From NCBI RefSeq assembly GCF_021190915.1, contig NZ_JAIOAP010000005.1, positions 124,001 to 188,000 on the forward strand: a DNA stretch of 64,000 bases. Reading direction: 5' to 3'. The translations under genes were made by a program, and so were the position numbers. Every line of letters starts with the position of its first letter. The first letter of the stretch is position 1. This stretch comes from Cohnella silvisoli (GTDB lineage Bacteria > Bacillota > Bacilli > Paenibacillales > Paenibacillaceae). Shown in pieces: positions 37,059-45,065 of the stretch. Under the pieces are notes generated by a model that ran no database searches, was not told the DNA's origin, and saw nothing but the letters and a program-made list of their open reading frames with translations.

Positions 37059-39077
37059 ATGCCTAAGCGCCGTTTGCTGCGAATGTTCCTTTTCGTCGCT
37101 GCCGCTGCTGTACTTGTATGGTCTGTTCGATTCGGGTTTGCCGACGCTTGGGTGGACCAATATTCGTTGCCTGCTTCCGCCTTGTCGGAGTTGCCGGGTT
37201 CTTCATTGCCCGAGCTGCCGGTTGTCGCTCCGCCAACGTCGGTTAAGCCCCAAGCCGAGTCGATGCCGGATGCCCCGATTATGCCCAAAGCCGTCGTCCT
37301 CAGCAATCGCATAACGGAGTACCATATTTCCGTTGCGCTCGATGAAGCTAACGGGGGTCTGATCGGGGAGCAAACCGTCACCTGGAAAAATCCGGGCCGC
37401 AAGACGGTCTCGGAGCTCTATCTCCATCTGTATCCGAACGCTTTCACTCCCGGCAGCACGTTCATTAAGGAATCTAAAGGCGAACTGCGCGGAGACAAAA
37501 TGAAAGCAGGCGGCACGGGCAACATGGTGCTGACTTCCTTGACGACGGAGGAAGGGGAAACTCTTCTGCCCCGCCTCCATTATGTTCAACCGGACGACGG
37601 CAACAAGAATGACAAAACTCTCGTGACTTTCCGTCTTCCAGAACCGGTCAAGCCCGGCATGTCCATCACCCTGCGCATGAATTTCACGGTAAAGCTGCCT
37701 GACGTGTTCGCCCGCATGGGCAAGGCCGGCGATTTCGTAATGGCCGGACAATGGTTCCCGAAGGTAGCCGTTTACGAAACCGCAGGCATGCGCGGCAGAA
37801 TGACGGAAGGGTGGAATTTGCATCAGTATCACGGCAATTCCGAGTTTTACGCGGACTTCGGCATTTATAGCGTCCGCATCGATGTTCCCGAGACGTACAA
37901 GGTGGCGGCTACAGGTTTCCAGACAAGAACGCCCACAATAGCCGGTGGACGCAAAAACTTTCAATTTTACGCCGACGACGTCCATGATTTTGCTTGGTCC
38001 GCTTCTCCTCAGTTCGAATACGTGGAGAATTCCTTCTCCTCCGTAGGCGTTCCCGGCGTCCGTATTAAGCTTTACCTCGACCCGCTCCACAAGGATTTGA
38101 AGGATCGTTATATGCACGCAGCCAAGTCCGCGCTCGCTAAGCTCGGGGAATGGTACGGCGATTACCCTTACTCCACGCTGTCCGTCGTCGTGCCTCCGGC
38201 TGACGGCAACGGCGCAGGCGGCATGGAATATCCGACGCTCGTGACCGCTGCTTCCGCGCAGAACGATAATCCCGGATATGAGCTGGAGCGTACCCTTGTT
38301 CACGAAATCGCCCATCAATACTGGTACGGCCTGGTCGCCTCCAACGAATTCGAAGAAGCTTGGCTCGATGAAGGATTCACCTCCTACACCGAAGATAAGC
38401 TCATGGCCAGCATCTATGGCGTCATTCCCAATCTTCCGGTCGAAGCCAGCTATATAACAAATCCCGAGCCTCTGAAACAGTCGTCGTGGCGGTATCGTTC
38501 TTCGGACGGATATGCCGAAAATGTCTACATCCGCGGCAAGCTCGTGCTTTCTTCCCTGGAACGCCAAGTTGAAGACAAGACGATGAGCAAGATCATGCGC
38601 GCTTATTTTCAGAAATACCGATTTAGGCACCCTTCCTCCTCGGACTTCCAGAAGGTCGTGGAAACCGTTACGAAAACCAAATGGACAGACTTCTTCCAAG
38701 CCTATGTGCAAGAAGGACAAATGACCGATTTTGCGGTCGATTCCATTAGCTCGAGCAAGACAGGCGAAGGATACGAGAGCAATGTGCTTCTAAGACGTTA
38801 TGGGGGCAGCCCTCAGCCGGTCTCGATCTGGTTCCAATTCCAAGACGGCCAGACGGTTCGCAAGAAATGGGACGGCGTGCAAAACCATGTTCAATTGCAG
38901 CTCCGTTCTTCAACGCCTTTGGTTTACGCGGCAGTCGATCCGGGCTTAAATGTTGTTCTAGACAACCGGAAGTACAACAATTATCTGAAGACCGAAGTTC
39001 CCAAGGAAGTTCGTACGCGCTGGTCAACAGGCATAACGCAGATGATAGAAGGACTGTTCGGAACAATGGCGTGGTGA
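37059..39077 (+). CDS. M1 family membrane-anchored zinc aminopeptidase
   Basis: 672 residues from ATG 37059 (MPKRRLLRMFLFVAAAAVLVWSVRF), with GGGAGGG 8 nt upstream. One N-terminal hydrophobic segment points the enzyme outside the membrane. The N-terminal beta domain (EYHISVALDEANGGLIGEQTVTWKNPG) precedes the gluzincin core: GGMEYPTLV matches the GxMEN-type exopeptidase motif, and LVHEIAHQYWYGLV (His at about 415 and 419) with WLDEGFTSYTED supplies the three zinc ligands and catalytic Glu. C-terminal helical region is short for M1, as in other Bacillales M1 peptidases of this type. Likely peptide scavenging or wall-protein turnover. The membrane protein at 39089 follows after 11 nt. Confidence 0.9.
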   Translation: MPKRRLLRMFLFVAAAAVLVWSVRFGFADAWVDQYSLPASALSELPGSSLPELPVVAPPTSVKPQAESMPDAPIMPKAVVLSNRITEYHISVALDEANGGLIGEQTVTWKNPGRKTVSELYLHLYPNAFTPGSTFIKESKGELRGDKMKAGGTGNMVLTSLTTEEGETLLPRLHYVQPDDGNKNDKTLVTFRLPEPVKPGMSITLRMNFTVKLPDVFARMGKAGDFVMAGQWFPKVAVYETAGMRGRMTEGWNLHQYHGNSEFYADFGIYSVRIDVPETYKVAATGFQTRTPTIAGGRKNFQFYADDVHDFAWSASPQFEYVENSFSSVGVPGVRIKLYLDPLHKDLKDRYMHAAKSALAKLGEWYGDYPYSTLSVVVPPADGNGAGGMEYPTLVTAASAQNDNPGYELERTLVHEIAHQYWYGLVASNEFEEAWLDEGFTSYTEDKLMASIYGVIPNLPVEASYITNPEPLKQSSWRYRSSDGYAENVYIRGKLVLSSLERQVEDKTMSKIMRAYFQKYRFRHPSSSDFQKVVETVTKTKWTDFFQAYVQEGQMTDFAVDSISSSKTGEGYESNVLLRRYGGSPQPVSIWFQFQDGQTVRKKWDGVQNHVQLQLRSSTPLVYAAVDPGLNVVLDNRKYNNYLKTEVPKEVRTRWSTGITQMIEGLFGTMAW

Positions 39078-39088
39078 GGTGGCATAAG

Positions 39089-39904
39089 ATGAGAGATCTC
39101 TTAAAAAAGGGATGGGACATGGCGGTCCGGCATAAGTATGTATTGGTTCTCCTTTTTCTGTATCGCTTGCTGTGGGGATTTTTCCTATACCGGTTCATCG
39201 ATTCGGTCGTAACGCCCATATTGGCGCGTTATCCGGATGAGCATCCGAACTCCGACGCAGCCCATCTATTCCTTATAGAAGCCCAATTCCGCCTGCTCAA
39301 GACCAATCTCATCAACGAGGTTCTCTGGATGTTAGGCGGCTTGCTTCTTCTGCGGATGGTGCTCACTCCTCTGCTCAATGCCGGCGTTTACTACTCTTTC
39401 TACCATACGGTGGAAGGTGAAGGGACTCGCGTATTGTCCGGAATGAGAAGGGTTTGGAAGCCGGTAGCTCTGCTTTACTGGCTGGAGAACGCGTTGATAC
39501 TGCTTCCCGCCGCATGGCTGCTGCCAATGGCCAAAGACCGGTTTTTCTCAGAACCCTCCTTAACGGCATGGCTTCAGGAACTGCTTCCCTACATTGCCGT
39601 ATGGATGGCATGGGGACTCGCGCTTCACCTGCTGTTTCAATTCATGCAGTTCGGAGCGGTCTCTCGGGAAGGAATCTTCAAGGGTTTGGGATTGGCGCTT
39701 CGCCGGGCTTTCCCCCTACTTGGAATCACATTCATTTTACTTGGCATCGGATTGGCAGTATCCGCGACAGCTTGGGCTGTTTCCCTGCTCTGGTCAGGAT
39801 TTCTCGCCGTAATGCTGCATCAGGCTTTCCATTTCGTTCGCTCTCTCCTTAAGCTGTGGACAGTTGCTTCACAGTATCAAGTATGGTGCGAAACGAGGTC
39901 CTAA
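39089..39904 (+). CDS. Multi-pass membrane protein of unknown function
   Basis: 271 residues from ATG 39089 (MRDLLKKGWDMAVRHKY), with GAGGTGG about 8 nt upstream. About five hydrophobic segments: YVLVLLFLYRLLWGFFLY, LWMLGGLLLLRMVLTPLL, VALLYWLENALILLPAAWLL, YIAVWMAWGLALHLLFQF, and FPLLGITFILLGIGLAVSATAWAVSLLW. The SFYHTVEGEGTRVLSGMRRVWKP loop between segments 2 and 3 resembles the cytoplasmic linkers of DUF4013/YesL-like proteins, but I do not recognise the family. It forms an operon with the M1 peptidase. Confidence 0.8.
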   Translation: MRDLLKKGWDMAVRHKYVLVLLFLYRLLWGFFLYRFIDSVVTPILARYPDEHPNSDAAHLFLIEAQFRLLKTNLINEVLWMLGGLLLLRMVLTPLLNAGVYYSFYHTVEGEGTRVLSGMRRVWKPVALLYWLENALILLPAAWLLPMAKDRFFSEPSLTAWLQELLPYIAVWMAWGLALHLLFQFMQFGAVSREGIFKGLGLALRRAFPLLGITFILLGIGLAVSATAWAVSLLWSGFLAVMLHQAFHFVRSLLKLWTVASQYQVWCETRS

Positions 39905-39944
39905 GCCCTTTGTCCCATTCGACAATATTTTTTACCGGGACATT

Positions 39945-39980
39945 CCCCGGCTCAGCCTATTTAGGGCTGCGGCCGGGGTT
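39945..39980 (+). terminator. Terminator of the M1 peptidase operon
   Basis: CCCCGGC-T-CAGCC / GGCTG-C-GGCCGGGG forms a strong hairpin with a TATTTAG loop, followed by a short TTTGG. The tail is weak, so confidence is moderate. Confidence 0.6.
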
Positions 39981-40022
39981 TGGCGTTAGTATCGGCGGGA
40001 AAAATATAGGGGAAAGGAGGAT

Positions 40023-40068
40023 ATGAATCCCGAGTTTTACGATCTAGATTAAGGAATTCTAATCTAGA
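40023..40068 (+). other. Nine-codon ORF ending in a perfect inverted repeat
   Basis: AAAGGAGG (40013-40020) is followed after two bases by ATG and MNPEFYDLD, with TAA at 40050-40052. TCTAGATTA (40043-40051) and TAATCTAGA (40060-40068) form a 9-bp perfect inverted repeat that covers the stop codon. The short spacing makes translation uncertain; the repeat could instead be an operator for the riboswitch transcript. Confidence 0.3.
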
Positions 40069-40120
40069 AATTGCAGGAAATTCGTCAAGATAACCGAATA
40101 TATAAGGCTGTGTACTAAAA

Positions 40121-40240
40121 AATTGCCGAGTTCCCGTGCACGCGGGAAACGGGGGAACCATCTAGTCGGGTGAATTGGCTTTGCTTCACAGGAGCCATAG
40201 GGGAACCTTCTACCGAACCCTCCAGCTAACCTCGTAGGCA
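40121..40240 (+). ncRNA. c-di-AMP (ydaO/yuaA) riboswitch
   Basis: The leader contains the family's conserved strings in order: ttgccgagttccc, acgcgggaaacgggggaacca, gggtgaat, cagg, ataggggaaccttctaccgaaccc, and cagctaacctcgtaggc, with the pairing P1 ttgcc(g)/ggcattgg closing it. The ydaO/yuaA class binds cyclic di-AMP and usually turns off wall hydrolase and potassium genes. A candidate -10 (TATATA, 40099-40104) precedes it, and the NlpC/P60 gene follows directly. No obvious terminator hairpin lies between it and the ribosome site; control may act on the ribosome site, since ggcattggaaggag overlaps P1. Confidence 0.93.
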
Positions 40241-40258
40241 TTGGAAGGAGTCACCGCT

Positions 40259-40825
40259 TTGCGCAAAGTGTCCGTGTTTTTGTTTTCCCTTGCTTTATTG
40301 CTTGCTTTCCAAGTCGGCAGCGCATTCGCAGACTCCAAGTTGGACCAAACGGTGGATAAACTCATCGGAATCGATTACGACTACGGCGGAACGACAACGA
40401 GCGGATTCGACTGCTCCGGCTTTACGGGGTACGTTTTCAAGAAACTCGGTATGTCCCTGCCTCGTTCTTCGAGAGACATGTTCAGCTGGGATGAGGGCAA
40501 GAAAGTTGCCAAGGAAGATCTTCGCGCCGGCGATCTCGTATTCTTCAATACGAATGGCAGCGGAGTATCGCATGTAGGCATTTATGTTGGCAACAACAAA
40601 TTCGCCCATGCCGCATCCAAAGGTGTTACCATCACCTCATTAAATGAGAGCTATTACGCCAAGCGCTATCTCGGCGCTCGCCGTGTGATGGACACAGATA
40701 TGTACCAGAAAGTGGCTGTTGAGCCAGAAGCGGTTCAAGCAGTAACAGCTTCGGCTACAGCAACACCAGCAGCAGCTACTACTACAGCAGCAACAGGCGA
40801 AGTAGCAGTAGCCACACCGCAATAA
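40259..40825 (+). CDS. Secreted NlpC/P60 endopeptidase
   Basis: 188 residues from TTG 40259, which has GGAAGGAG 8 nt upstream; the ATG/other start at 40241 precedes the site. Signal peptide LRKVSVFLFSLALLLAFQVGSAFA. A single NlpC/P60 domain (about 25-150): YGGTTTSGFDCSGFTGYVF carries the catalytic Cys (about residue 52), SHVGIYVGNN the His (about 104) and FAHAAS the third polar residue. The C-terminus is a low-complexity Ala/Thr tail (about 155-188) without known wall-binding repeats. It cleaves peptidoglycan stem peptides outside the cell, and is under the c-di-AMP riboswitch. Confidence 0.93.
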   Translation: MRKVSVFLFSLALLLAFQVGSAFADSKLDQTVDKLIGIDYDYGGTTTSGFDCSGFTGYVFKKLGMSLPRSSRDMFSWDEGKKVAKEDLRAGDLVFFNTNGSGVSHVGIYVGNNKFAHAASKGVTITSLNESYYAKRYLGARRVMDTDMYQKVAVEPEAVQAVTASATATPAAATTTAATGEVAVATPQ

Positions 40826-40840
40826 TATCATTAACCGTAT

Positions 40841-40876
40841 AACGAAGGCCCGCCAATGGCGGGCCTCGTTGCTTTT
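40841..40876 (+). terminator. Terminator of the NlpC/P60 gene
   Basis: AACGA-A-GGCCCGCC / GGCGGGCC-TCGTT hairpin followed by GCTTTT, 15 nt after the stop. Confidence 0.88.
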
Positions 40877-40928
40877 AAACCCGTTAATCCTTACTTACCC
40901 GGATTCAAGTTTTTGAAACAAACAACCA

Positions 40929-41309
40929 TTATTCGGCAATAGTCAGCACGAAGCCATTATTGTCCAGTATCTCGAATTCCTTCGTATCGTAGAAAGTTTT
41001 ATGGATCTCCTTGATGACCTTGGCCTTCTCTTTTATTTTCTCGAACAAGCTTTCGACATCTTTGACTTTGATGAATAACGATAAACAGCCCGTCCCGCTA
41101 TGGCCCTTCAGTACCGGATACTCTTCCTCCAAATTCCCTTTCTCCTGAAACATTAACTCCGCGCCATTGTTCTTAACCATTCCCCAGTTCAATACAGGTT
41201 GATCGAATTCGGGAACCGTAACGATCACTTCGAAACCAAGAACATCCCTGTAGAACTCCAAAGTATTTTTCACATTATCGACTTTCAGATTCGCGGTTAT
41301 GGATAACAT
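40929..41309 (-). CDS. VOC superfamily (glyoxalase/bleomycin-resistance-like) protein
   Basis: 126 residues, cytoplasmic. Start ATG 41309 (MLSITANLKV) is 8 nt after AGGAGG; TTG 41315 is too close to it. Two beta-alpha-beta-beta-beta modules: NLKVDNVKNTLEFYRDVLGFEVIVTVP and LSLFIKVKDVESLFEKIKE, with GAELMFQEK and KEFEILDNNGFVLTI. The Glu of ILDNNGF-type C-terminal motifs and an early His are not both conserved, so metal-dependent activity is uncertain. Isolated gene, convergent with the NlpC/P60 gene. Confidence 0.88.
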   Translation of the reverse strand: MLSITANLKVDNVKNTLEFYRDVLGFEVIVTVPEFDQPVLNWGMVKNNGAELMFQEKGNLEEEYPVLKGHSGTGCLSLFIKVKDVESLFEKIKEKAKVIKEIHKTFYDTKEFEILDNNGFVLTIAE

Positions 41310-41432
41310 GCGCAACGCCTCCTAGTGGTTTTATATCATAGTATAGGCATCTTAGCTTGTTGTATTGGAAAAATAGGACATGATCACGCGAAAATGTTAC
41401 CCGGAGTCATTTGAATGGGATTATACATAAGA

Positions 41433-42290
41433 TCATCTCGCATCCACTTGATTTTTGCGAAATAGGCTCGGCGATGTACCGGTTGCTTTCTTGAATACCA
41501 TGCTGAAATAGTTGGCATTGTCGTAACCGACTTCGGATGCGATTTCCTGAACGGTCATCGAAGTCGTTAACAGCAGTCTCATAGCTTCCCCGACACGCCT
41601 TTGGATCAAATAATTGATAGGCGAATTTCCGGTTTCCTCCTTGAAAATGTGCGACAAATAATGGGGACTAATATACAATCGATTGGCAATTTCGGATAAA
41701 GGGATCTCGCGCGTATAGTTCTGATCGATGTAGTCTTTGATTCTGTAACCTAAGGATTGGGAAGAGGCGGGCTGTGCCGAATGGTTGTCCATGTTGACTA
41801 AACGAAGAATGACGACGATGATGGAATTCAAAGTATTCTGGCAGATGGTCTCGAATCCCCAAACCTGGGAACGGAGTTCCGTAAACAAGGTCGAAATGTA
41901 TTGTTCCATCTGATAACTGTAGATTCCCGCATGAATAACCGGTTCCGCGTGCGCAGGGATGATGCACCCTCTATCTAGCCCGGAGACATGCAAGTTCCCT
42001 ACGCCGCAGAAATAAGTTTTGAGCGGATCGTCGGGATTTGATTTTTCCTCGTGCAGGGCGCCTTGATTGTAGATCAGGATGTCCCCTTTTCCTGCACTGT
42101 ATTTCTTGTTATCTATAATAAAAGTACCGTTGCCTTCGCTAATATAGATGATTTCGATTAAATCGTCGTGCTTGTGGCTTGGGAACGACCACTCCGGTTC
42201 GTCGCTGATTTGTCCGGCATATAGCAGCACGGGTCGTGAGCCGTCCTCGAATAAGGAGTTCTCTCTATGATGGAATGGGATTTGAACCAT
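41433..42290 (-). CDS. AraC family transcriptional regulator with cupin sensor domain
   Basis: 285 residues from ATG 42290 (MVQIPFHHRENSLF), preceded by AGGAGG; the frame to 42479 is spurious. N-terminal cupin arm SHKHDDLIEIIYISEGNGTFIIDNKKYSAGKGDILIYNQGALHEE; C-terminal HTH pair with PLSEIANRLYISPHYLSHIFKEETG and VQEIASEVGYDNANYFSMVFKKATGTSPSLFR. It is divergent from the cupin/isomerase pair at 42460-44636 and probably activates them: TATAAT on its own strand lies at 42313-42318, and a promoter on the other strand (TTGATG 42385, TATAGG 42407) is near. Confidence 0.9.
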   Translation of the reverse strand: MVQIPFHHRENSLFEDGSRPVLLYAGQISDEPEWSFPSHKHDDLIEIIYISEGNGTFIIDNKKYSAGKGDILIYNQGALHEEKSNPDDPLKTYFCGVGNLHVSGLDRGCIIPAHAEPVIHAGIYSYQMEQYISTLFTELRSQVWGFETICQNTLNSIIVVILRLVNMDNHSAQPASSQSLGYRIKDYIDQNYTREIPLSEIANRLYISPHYLSHIFKEETGNSPINYLIQRRVGEAMRLLLTTSMTVQEIASEVGYDNANYFSMVFKKATGTSPSLFRKNQVDAR

Positions 42291-42384
42291 GAAAATACCT
42301 CCTGAAACCGCTATCTCTATTATACCTGCCATCTGCGAACATGAACAAGAAAGCTGAGATGATTCGCAAGATATCGGATTCAGG

Positions 42385-42412
42385 TTGATGACGCGACATA
42401 GTAAGTTATAGG
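42385..42412 (+). promoter_or_regulatory. Candidate promoter of the cupin/isomerase pair
   Basis: TTGATG (42385-42390), 16 nt, TATAGG (42407-42412), 48 nt before the GTG start. It lies in the divergent interval with the AraC gene. Confidence 0.4.
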
Positions 42413-42459
42413 TATGCGGCAAGAACCGCCAGCCGAAGCCCAAGGAGGTTGTTACGATA

Positions 42460-43656
42460 GTGGCCCAGAATTCTGTCATTCATGAGACTTATGAGCGGAA
42501 TCAAGGCATTTTGCGTTTAAAGCCGGTGTTCGTACCGCGCCGCTTCGCCAAGGCGGGCCGCCGCCTTCGATTGCATCCCGATGATTATTACGCTCTTGGA
42601 ACCGTTCGCGGCTCCATCAAAGAGAGATGGTTCGCCTCGGTCATCCCCGCTATGAACGGGCCGCTGGCTCCTCCGGATGAGGGGATGAGCTATGTTGCGG
42701 CCGACGATGACGCAAGTACCGCCTTTCTGTTAAAGGAAGCGGTTGAAGAACTGGGGGCAAAGTTAATCGGCAAGCAGCTTTACGAGAAATACGGGACATG
42801 GCCGATGTATGCCAAATTTTTCGATTTCGAAACCCCGTTGTTTCACCATTTGCATCTGAATGATGCTGCCGCAAGTTTGGTCGGACGGATCGGCAAGCCT
42901 GAAGCCTATTACTTCCCTCCTCAGCTTAACAACCATATGGGCGCATTCCCGGTCACGTATTTCGGATATGACCCGGACGTTACCAGGGAAGAAGTGAGGG
43001 AAAGGCTTCTACGGTACGAAGACGGGGATAACCGGATTACCGAACTTTCGCGCGCGTACCGCATTGAGCTGGGTACAGGCTGGTATACCCCGCCCGGTGT
43101 CGTGCATGCACCCGGTTCCGTTTTGACTTATGAACCCCAGTGGAATAGCGACGTGAACTCCGTGCATGAGAACATCGTTATGGGAGAAGTGTATCCTTAC
43201 GATTTTTTGGCGGAAAATTGCCCTGCGGACAGCAAAAGAGATATCGAATATATCATGAGCCTGATGGACTGGGACAAAAACACCGATCCCCATTATAAGA
43301 AAAACTATTTCCGTCCTCCGCTCGTTTGCGCCCATTCGAACGAACAATTTACGGAGAAATGGATTACCTACGGCAATGAGTATATTGGAGCCAAAGAGCT
43401 TACCATTGAGCCGGGACAAACCGTCATCATCCGTGACTCTGCCGCTTATGGAACAGTACTCATTCAAGGACATGGGCGTATAGGCGTTCATCAGGCGGAA
43501 GCGGCGGTCATGCTAAGGTTCGGTCAGATGAGCGGGGACGAATTTTTCGTAAGTGAGCCTGCTGCCCAAGAAGGAGTAGTCATTACCAATGACAGCAAGT
43601 GGGAGCCGATGGTGTTCCTGAAACACTTCGGGCCCAACCATACGGAAATGCCGTAA
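42460..43656 (+). CDS. Cupin protein similar to type I mannose-6-phosphate isomerase
   Basis: 398 residues, cytoplasmic; GTG start with AAGGAGG about 11 nt upstream. The ManA-like metal site is recognisable: PLFHHLHLND (two His), a Glu downstream, and TGWYTPPGVVHAPGS with the second metal His in a jelly roll. The C-terminal half (ELTIEPGQTVIIRDSAAYGTVLIQGHGRIGVHQAEAA) is the second cupin. Probably isomerises a sugar or sugar acid; a D-lyxose-isomerase-like or 5-keto-uronate-like role is possible. The isomerase-like barrel gene starts 29 nt after its stop, so they form an operon. Confidence 0.8.
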   Translation: MAQNSVIHETYERNQGILRLKPVFVPRRFAKAGRRLRLHPDDYYALGTVRGSIKERWFASVIPAMNGPLAPPDEGMSYVAADDDASTAFLLKEAVEELGAKLIGKQLYEKYGTWPMYAKFFDFETPLFHHLHLNDAAASLVGRIGKPEAYYFPPQLNNHMGAFPVTYFGYDPDVTREEVRERLLRYEDGDNRITELSRAYRIELGTGWYTPPGVVHAPGSVLTYEPQWNSDVNSVHENIVMGEVYPYDFLAENCPADSKRDIEYIMSLMDWDKNTDPHYKKNYFRPPLVCAHSNEQFTEKWITYGNEYIGAKELTIEPGQTVIIRDSAAYGTVLIQGHGRIGVHQAEAAVMLRFGQMSGDEFFVSEPAAQEGVVITNDSKWEPMVFLKHFGPNHTEMP

Positions 43657-43685
43657 AAAAAGAAGCTAAAGGAGTTGGAGTTAGG

Positions 43686-44636
43686 ATGACCAAACAACCT
43701 TTTGAAGTGAAAAACGAGCGGATTAGGAGCGCCTTTCTGGAGTTAAAGAAGAGCAGCCCAGAGAAGTTGGTACAAAGATTGAATTTGTCTTGGAGCAACT
43801 GGGGATTTGGAATGGAAAGTCTAGAGGAGTCTGCAAAAAGGCTTAATAGAGCCGGCATTGGATACATCGAGCTTCACGGCAATCATTATGGAGAGGATTT
43901 GGGTTACAAAGTGGATGAAACGCTTGCCACCTTGGAGAAGTACCAAATAAAAGTAGCCGGCGTATGCGGCATGTTCTCCGTCGATAACGATCTATCCAGC
44001 AACCGGGCCGTTCACAGGCAGGCCGCGATCGATTATTTGAAGAGAGAGATTGAGTTTACGGCCGCGGTCGGCGGCTCTTATCTGCTCGTCGTTCCGGGAG
44101 CGGTAGGCAGGCCGAAGCCTTATGATGACATGGAGTTTCAAAGAAGCGTCGAAACGCTCCGCATCGTGGCTGATTTGTTCGTTCAATACGGAGTGAAGGC
44201 TGCGATTGAGCCTATACGTTCCGCGGAGGTCAGCCTTGTCCGTTCTATTGCGGAAGCCAAAGCTTATATCCATGCCGTCGATCATCCCGGCGTGCAGGAC
44301 ATCAATGCGGATGTCTATCACATGCAGGCGGAAGAGGCGCATATCGGTGAAGCTTTGCTTGAGGCGGGAGACCGTCTCGTCAATCTTCATATGGCTGACA
44401 GCAATCGGTACGCTCTTGGCGAGGGATCCATGGATTTGGATACGATAATTATGGCGTTGTATTTGCTCGGGTTTAATCGGGAAGGAAAATACGTAACGCC
44501 GGAACCGCTCGGGCCTGGCGGAGACCCGTATCCGGCTATGTACGGAAAGCCGCAAACAGCCAAGCTCGATCACTTGGTCATGCAATCCATCTCCTATTTC
44601 CGCGAGCGGGAGAATGTTTTGTTGGCTGAGAGTTAA
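43686..44636 (+). CDS. Sugar phosphate isomerase/epimerase (xylose-isomerase-like TIM barrel)
   Basis: 316 residues from ATG 43686 (MTKQPFEVKNER), with AAAGGAG and GGAG upstream; the frame to 43599 overlaps the cupin gene. AP-endonuclease-2/xylose-isomerase-like barrel: LNRAGIGYIELHGNHYGED, VAGVCGMFSVDNDLSS, GGSYLLVVPGAVGRP, AAIEPIRSAEVSLVRSIAEAKAYI with the metal Glu, DINADVYHMQAEEAHIGEAL with Asp, LVNLHMADSNRYALGEGSMDLDTI with His and the GxGxxD-type motif. Acts with the cupin protein on an unknown ketose or its derivative. Its last three codons and stop lie inside the first unit of a 52-bp tandem array. Confidence 0.88.
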   Translation: MTKQPFEVKNERIRSAFLELKKSSPEKLVQRLNLSWSNWGFGMESLEESAKRLNRAGIGYIELHGNHYGEDLGYKVDETLATLEKYQIKVAGVCGMFSVDNDLSSNRAVHRQAAIDYLKREIEFTAAVGGSYLLVVPGAVGRPKPYDDMEFQRSVETLRIVADLFVQYGVKAAIEPIRSAEVSLVRSIAEAKAYIHAVDHPGVQDINADVYHMQAEEAHIGEALLEAGDRLVNLHMADSNRYALGEGSMDLDTIIMALYLLGFNREGKYVTPEPLGPGGDPYPAMYGKPQTAKLDHLVMQSISYFRERENVLLAES

Positions 44637-44882
44637 GCGGAAAATCAGGCTAATTCATGCGAGGCAGGGTGCGAAGGCCGAGAGTTAAGCGGAAAATCAG
44701 GTTAATTCATGCAATGTAGGGTGAAAAGGCGGAGAGTTAAGCGGAAAATCAGGTTAATTCATGTGAGGCAGGGTGCAAAGGCGGAAAGTTAAGCGGAAAA
44801 TCAGGTTAATTCATGCGAGGCAGGGTGGAAAGGCGGAGAGTTAAGCGGAAAATCAGGCCAATTTATGCGAGGTAGGGTGGAG
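44628..44882. repeat. 52-bp tandem repeat array, five units
   Basis: Units start at 44628, 44680, 44732, 44784 and 44836 (the last is 47 bp). Each holds gagagttaagcggaaaatc, then aggttaattcatg, then gaggcagggtg with few changes. The period of 52 is not a multiple of three and the units contain stops, so it is not coding. The first unit contains the stop codon of the barrel gene. The rest of the interval (44883-44999) has AT-rich sequence without any feature I can name. Confidence 0.9.
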
Positions 44883-44999
44883 GTAGAGGAATCGGTGACA
44901 ATAACTGGACTTATACACTAAAATCGATTAGCCTTCTCTAATTTAGCCTAATTAACAGGAGTTTTGCAGTTATTTATTCCCTGTAATGCCCACTACAAA

Positions 45000-45047
45000 C
45001 AGGGGCTGTCCCCCAAGGTCATTCACGACCTGATGGGACAGCCCCTG
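45000..45047 (-). terminator. Terminator of the locus C transport operon
   Basis: CAGGGGCTGTCCC pairs with GGGACAGCCCCTG around a 22-nt loop holding a smaller GGTC/GACC hairpin; short T run on the minus strand. It lies 19 nt after the stop of the 45066 gene. Confidence 0.75.
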
Positions 45048-45065
45048 CTTTAGCAGTTGATACTG

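Noticed and set aside
37203..38720. 505-residue minus-strand ORF opposite the M1 peptidase
   Set aside because: Antisense to a gene with an intact HExxH-E zinc site; composition and lack of motifs mark it as a shadow frame.
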